Positions 62,957-64,000 of a stretch of DNA of 64,000 nt are shown piece by piece. The notes below the pieces were generated by a model. The model searched no databases and had not been told where the DNA came from. It saw nothing but the letters and a program-made list of their open reading frames with translations. Made by a program: the position numbers and the translations under genes. Numbering within the stretch: position 1 is the stretch's first letter; each line of letters begins with the position of its first letter. Origin of the DNA: UBA7446 sp038143535 (GTDB taxonomy: Bacteria; Bacteroidota; Bacteroidia; Flavobacteriales; Flavobacteriaceae); contig JAYQMD010000001.1 in the NCBI GenBank assembly GCA_038143535.1, positions 620,001 through 684,000 of the forward strand. Reading direction: 5' to 3'.

Positions 62957-64000
62957 CTAGTACTGCTTATCAAATTTCTCTTGAATCTTGTCCAAAGCCA
63001 AGTTACCCAAGCTACCAATGTGGGTATGGGCTACTTTTTTTGTTGCTTTAAAGCTACCTTCTTCCACTTGTTGCCCAACTTGCTTATAGGCATCTCTAAA
63101 GGGAACCCCTTGCTGTACCAACTCATTTAACGCATCAACTGTAAAGGCATAGGTATATTTGGCATCCGCCATGATTTCTGTACGCACCTGCACCTCTTTT
63201 ATGGCGCTATTTAGCATTGTCAGGCAGTCTTTAAGTTCATTGATGCCCTCCAGAATTTTTCCTTTAAATAGCTGCATTTCTCGATGATATCCACTTGGAA
63301 GGTTTTGCCCCAACAGTGCAAAGTCATTACCAAGCCCTTGAATAAGGGCGCATTTACCCCTTATAAGTTCAAAAACATCTGGATTCTTTTTGTGTGGCAT
63401 AATACTAGACCCTGTAGTTAGGTGGTCTGGAAATGAAATGAAATCAAAATTTTGACTCATATACACGCATACATCCATAGAAAACTTACCTAAAGTGGCT
63501 GCTATTGCGCCCATGGCATTAGCGGTAATACGTTCTGTTTTTCCCCTGCCCATTTGTGCTGCAACAGCATTTACCTTTAGCGCACTAAAACCTAGCGCTT
63601 TGGTCGTAAGTTCACGGTCAATAGGGAAGGCACTGCCATAACCCGCAGCACTGCCCAAGGGGTTTTGGTCACATATACTACAGGCAGCATTTAGCAACAC
63701 GACATCGTCTACCAAAGATTCGGCATAGGCAGAAAACCACAAGCCAAAGGATGATGGCATGGCAACTTGCAGGTGGGTATAGCCCGGTAGCAATACGTCT
63801 TTATAAGTGTTTGCAAGACCCATCCACGTATCGAACAAATCTTTTGTAAGTGCCTTAATCTCGCTCAGCTCATCTTTGAGTAAAAGTTGCATGGCCGTGA
63901 GTACTTGGTCGTTTCTGGAACGTGCGGTGTGTATTTTTTTACCCACATCGCCCAAACTTTCGGTAAGCAAAAACTCAATTTTGGAGTGTATGTCTTCAAA
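62957..64000 (-). CDS. argH: Argininosuccinate lyase, N-terminus beyond the window
   Basis: Final step of arginine synthesis. The frame is open to the right window edge, so the start is outside. Seen: KIHTARSRNDQVLT near the N-terminal side, the LPGYTHLQVAMPSS block, and the signature loop TGSSIMPHKKNPDVFEL. C-terminal end normal. Convergent with lpdA. Confidence 0.94.
   Translation of the reverse strand, partial: FEDIHSKIEFLLTESLGDVGKKIHTARSRNDQVLTAMQLLLKDELSEIKALTKDLFDTWMGLANTYKDVLLPGYTHLQVAMPSSFGLWFSAYAESLVDDVVLLNAACSICDQNPLGSAAGYGSAFPIDRELTTKALGFSALKVNAVAAQMGRGKTERITANAMGAIAATLGKFSMDVCVYMSQNFDFISFPDHLTTGSSIMPHKKNPDVFELIRGKCALIQGLGNDFALLGQNLPSGYHREMQLFKGKILEGINELKDCLTMLNSAIKEVQVRTEIMADAKYTYAFTVDALNELVQQGVPFRDAYKQVGQQVEEGSFKATKKVAHTHIGSLGNLALDKIQEKFDKQY

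Overview
The window is a chromosome segment from a Bacteroidota bacterium, most likely of the order Flavobacteriales. The evidence is the repeated TAnnTTTG -10 promoter box, many lipoproteins with a short SC/AC lipobox, a HYC_CC_PP protein beside a TonB-dependent receptor, a DnaX without the zinc cysteines, a RibBA with a degenerate second domain, and wbqC, DUF5683, DUF4442 and DoxX-like genes. I cannot name the genus.

Layout. 1-13.1 kb: oligopeptidase B (partial), a broken cysteine-synthase/CBS gene, a serine-palmitoyltransferase-like enzyme, an isoaspartyl peptidase, then pyrR-pyrB-(113 aa)-rnz, pdxH, and sixA-ppk-ppx, with dnaX convergent. 13.1-21.2 kb: RNase P RNA, a decayed VOC gene, the operon parA-parB-DUF5683-dapB-lepB-wbqC, an SDR, a divIC-like gene, udk and tRNA-Pro(GGG). 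34.2-64 kb: tRNA-Pro(UGG), trxB, oxyR, a cyclophilin, plsC, sodC, a frameshifted DUF3089 gene, a ferredoxin and its reductase, and a sulfate-assimilation operon (DUF2061-cysH-cysD-cysN-broken sirC) with a divergent Rrf2 regulator. These are followed by a metal-uptake cluster, tRNA-Ser, a TauE-type transporter, the operon ftsK-lolA-lptF/G-ribBA, katG, nhaC, lpdA and argH (partial).

The accessory part is 21181-34207, a 13.0-kb AT-rich integrative element in the 3' end of tRNA-Pro(UGG). A 24-base exact direct repeat bounds it, and a tyrosine integrase sits at the right end. Repeats of a TTTGGGTACT motif near both ends look like integrase arm sites. The element has no conjugation or phage structural genes. 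From left to right it carries a strongly folded non-coding region, a small ORF and an excisionase-like HTH gene; a three-gene operon with two PD-(D/E)XK-type nuclease genes; a MORN-repeat protein; and a three-member gene family.

Members of that family share an upstream regulatory block, a perfect EF-hand loop and a conserved coiled C-terminus ending in NTKSLRG, but have unrelated N-termini. A serine recombinase lies between two oppositely oriented members. The third member is broken by frameshifts in homopolymers. This cassette, the nuclease operon and the structured leader are the best candidates for an undescribed system.

Gene decay is frequent in the flanks (CBS, TauE fragment, VOC, DUF3089, sirC, TonB-receptor remnant). 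Some of it lies at homopolymers and could be assembly error; several cases have multiple lesions or large deletions and are real decay.
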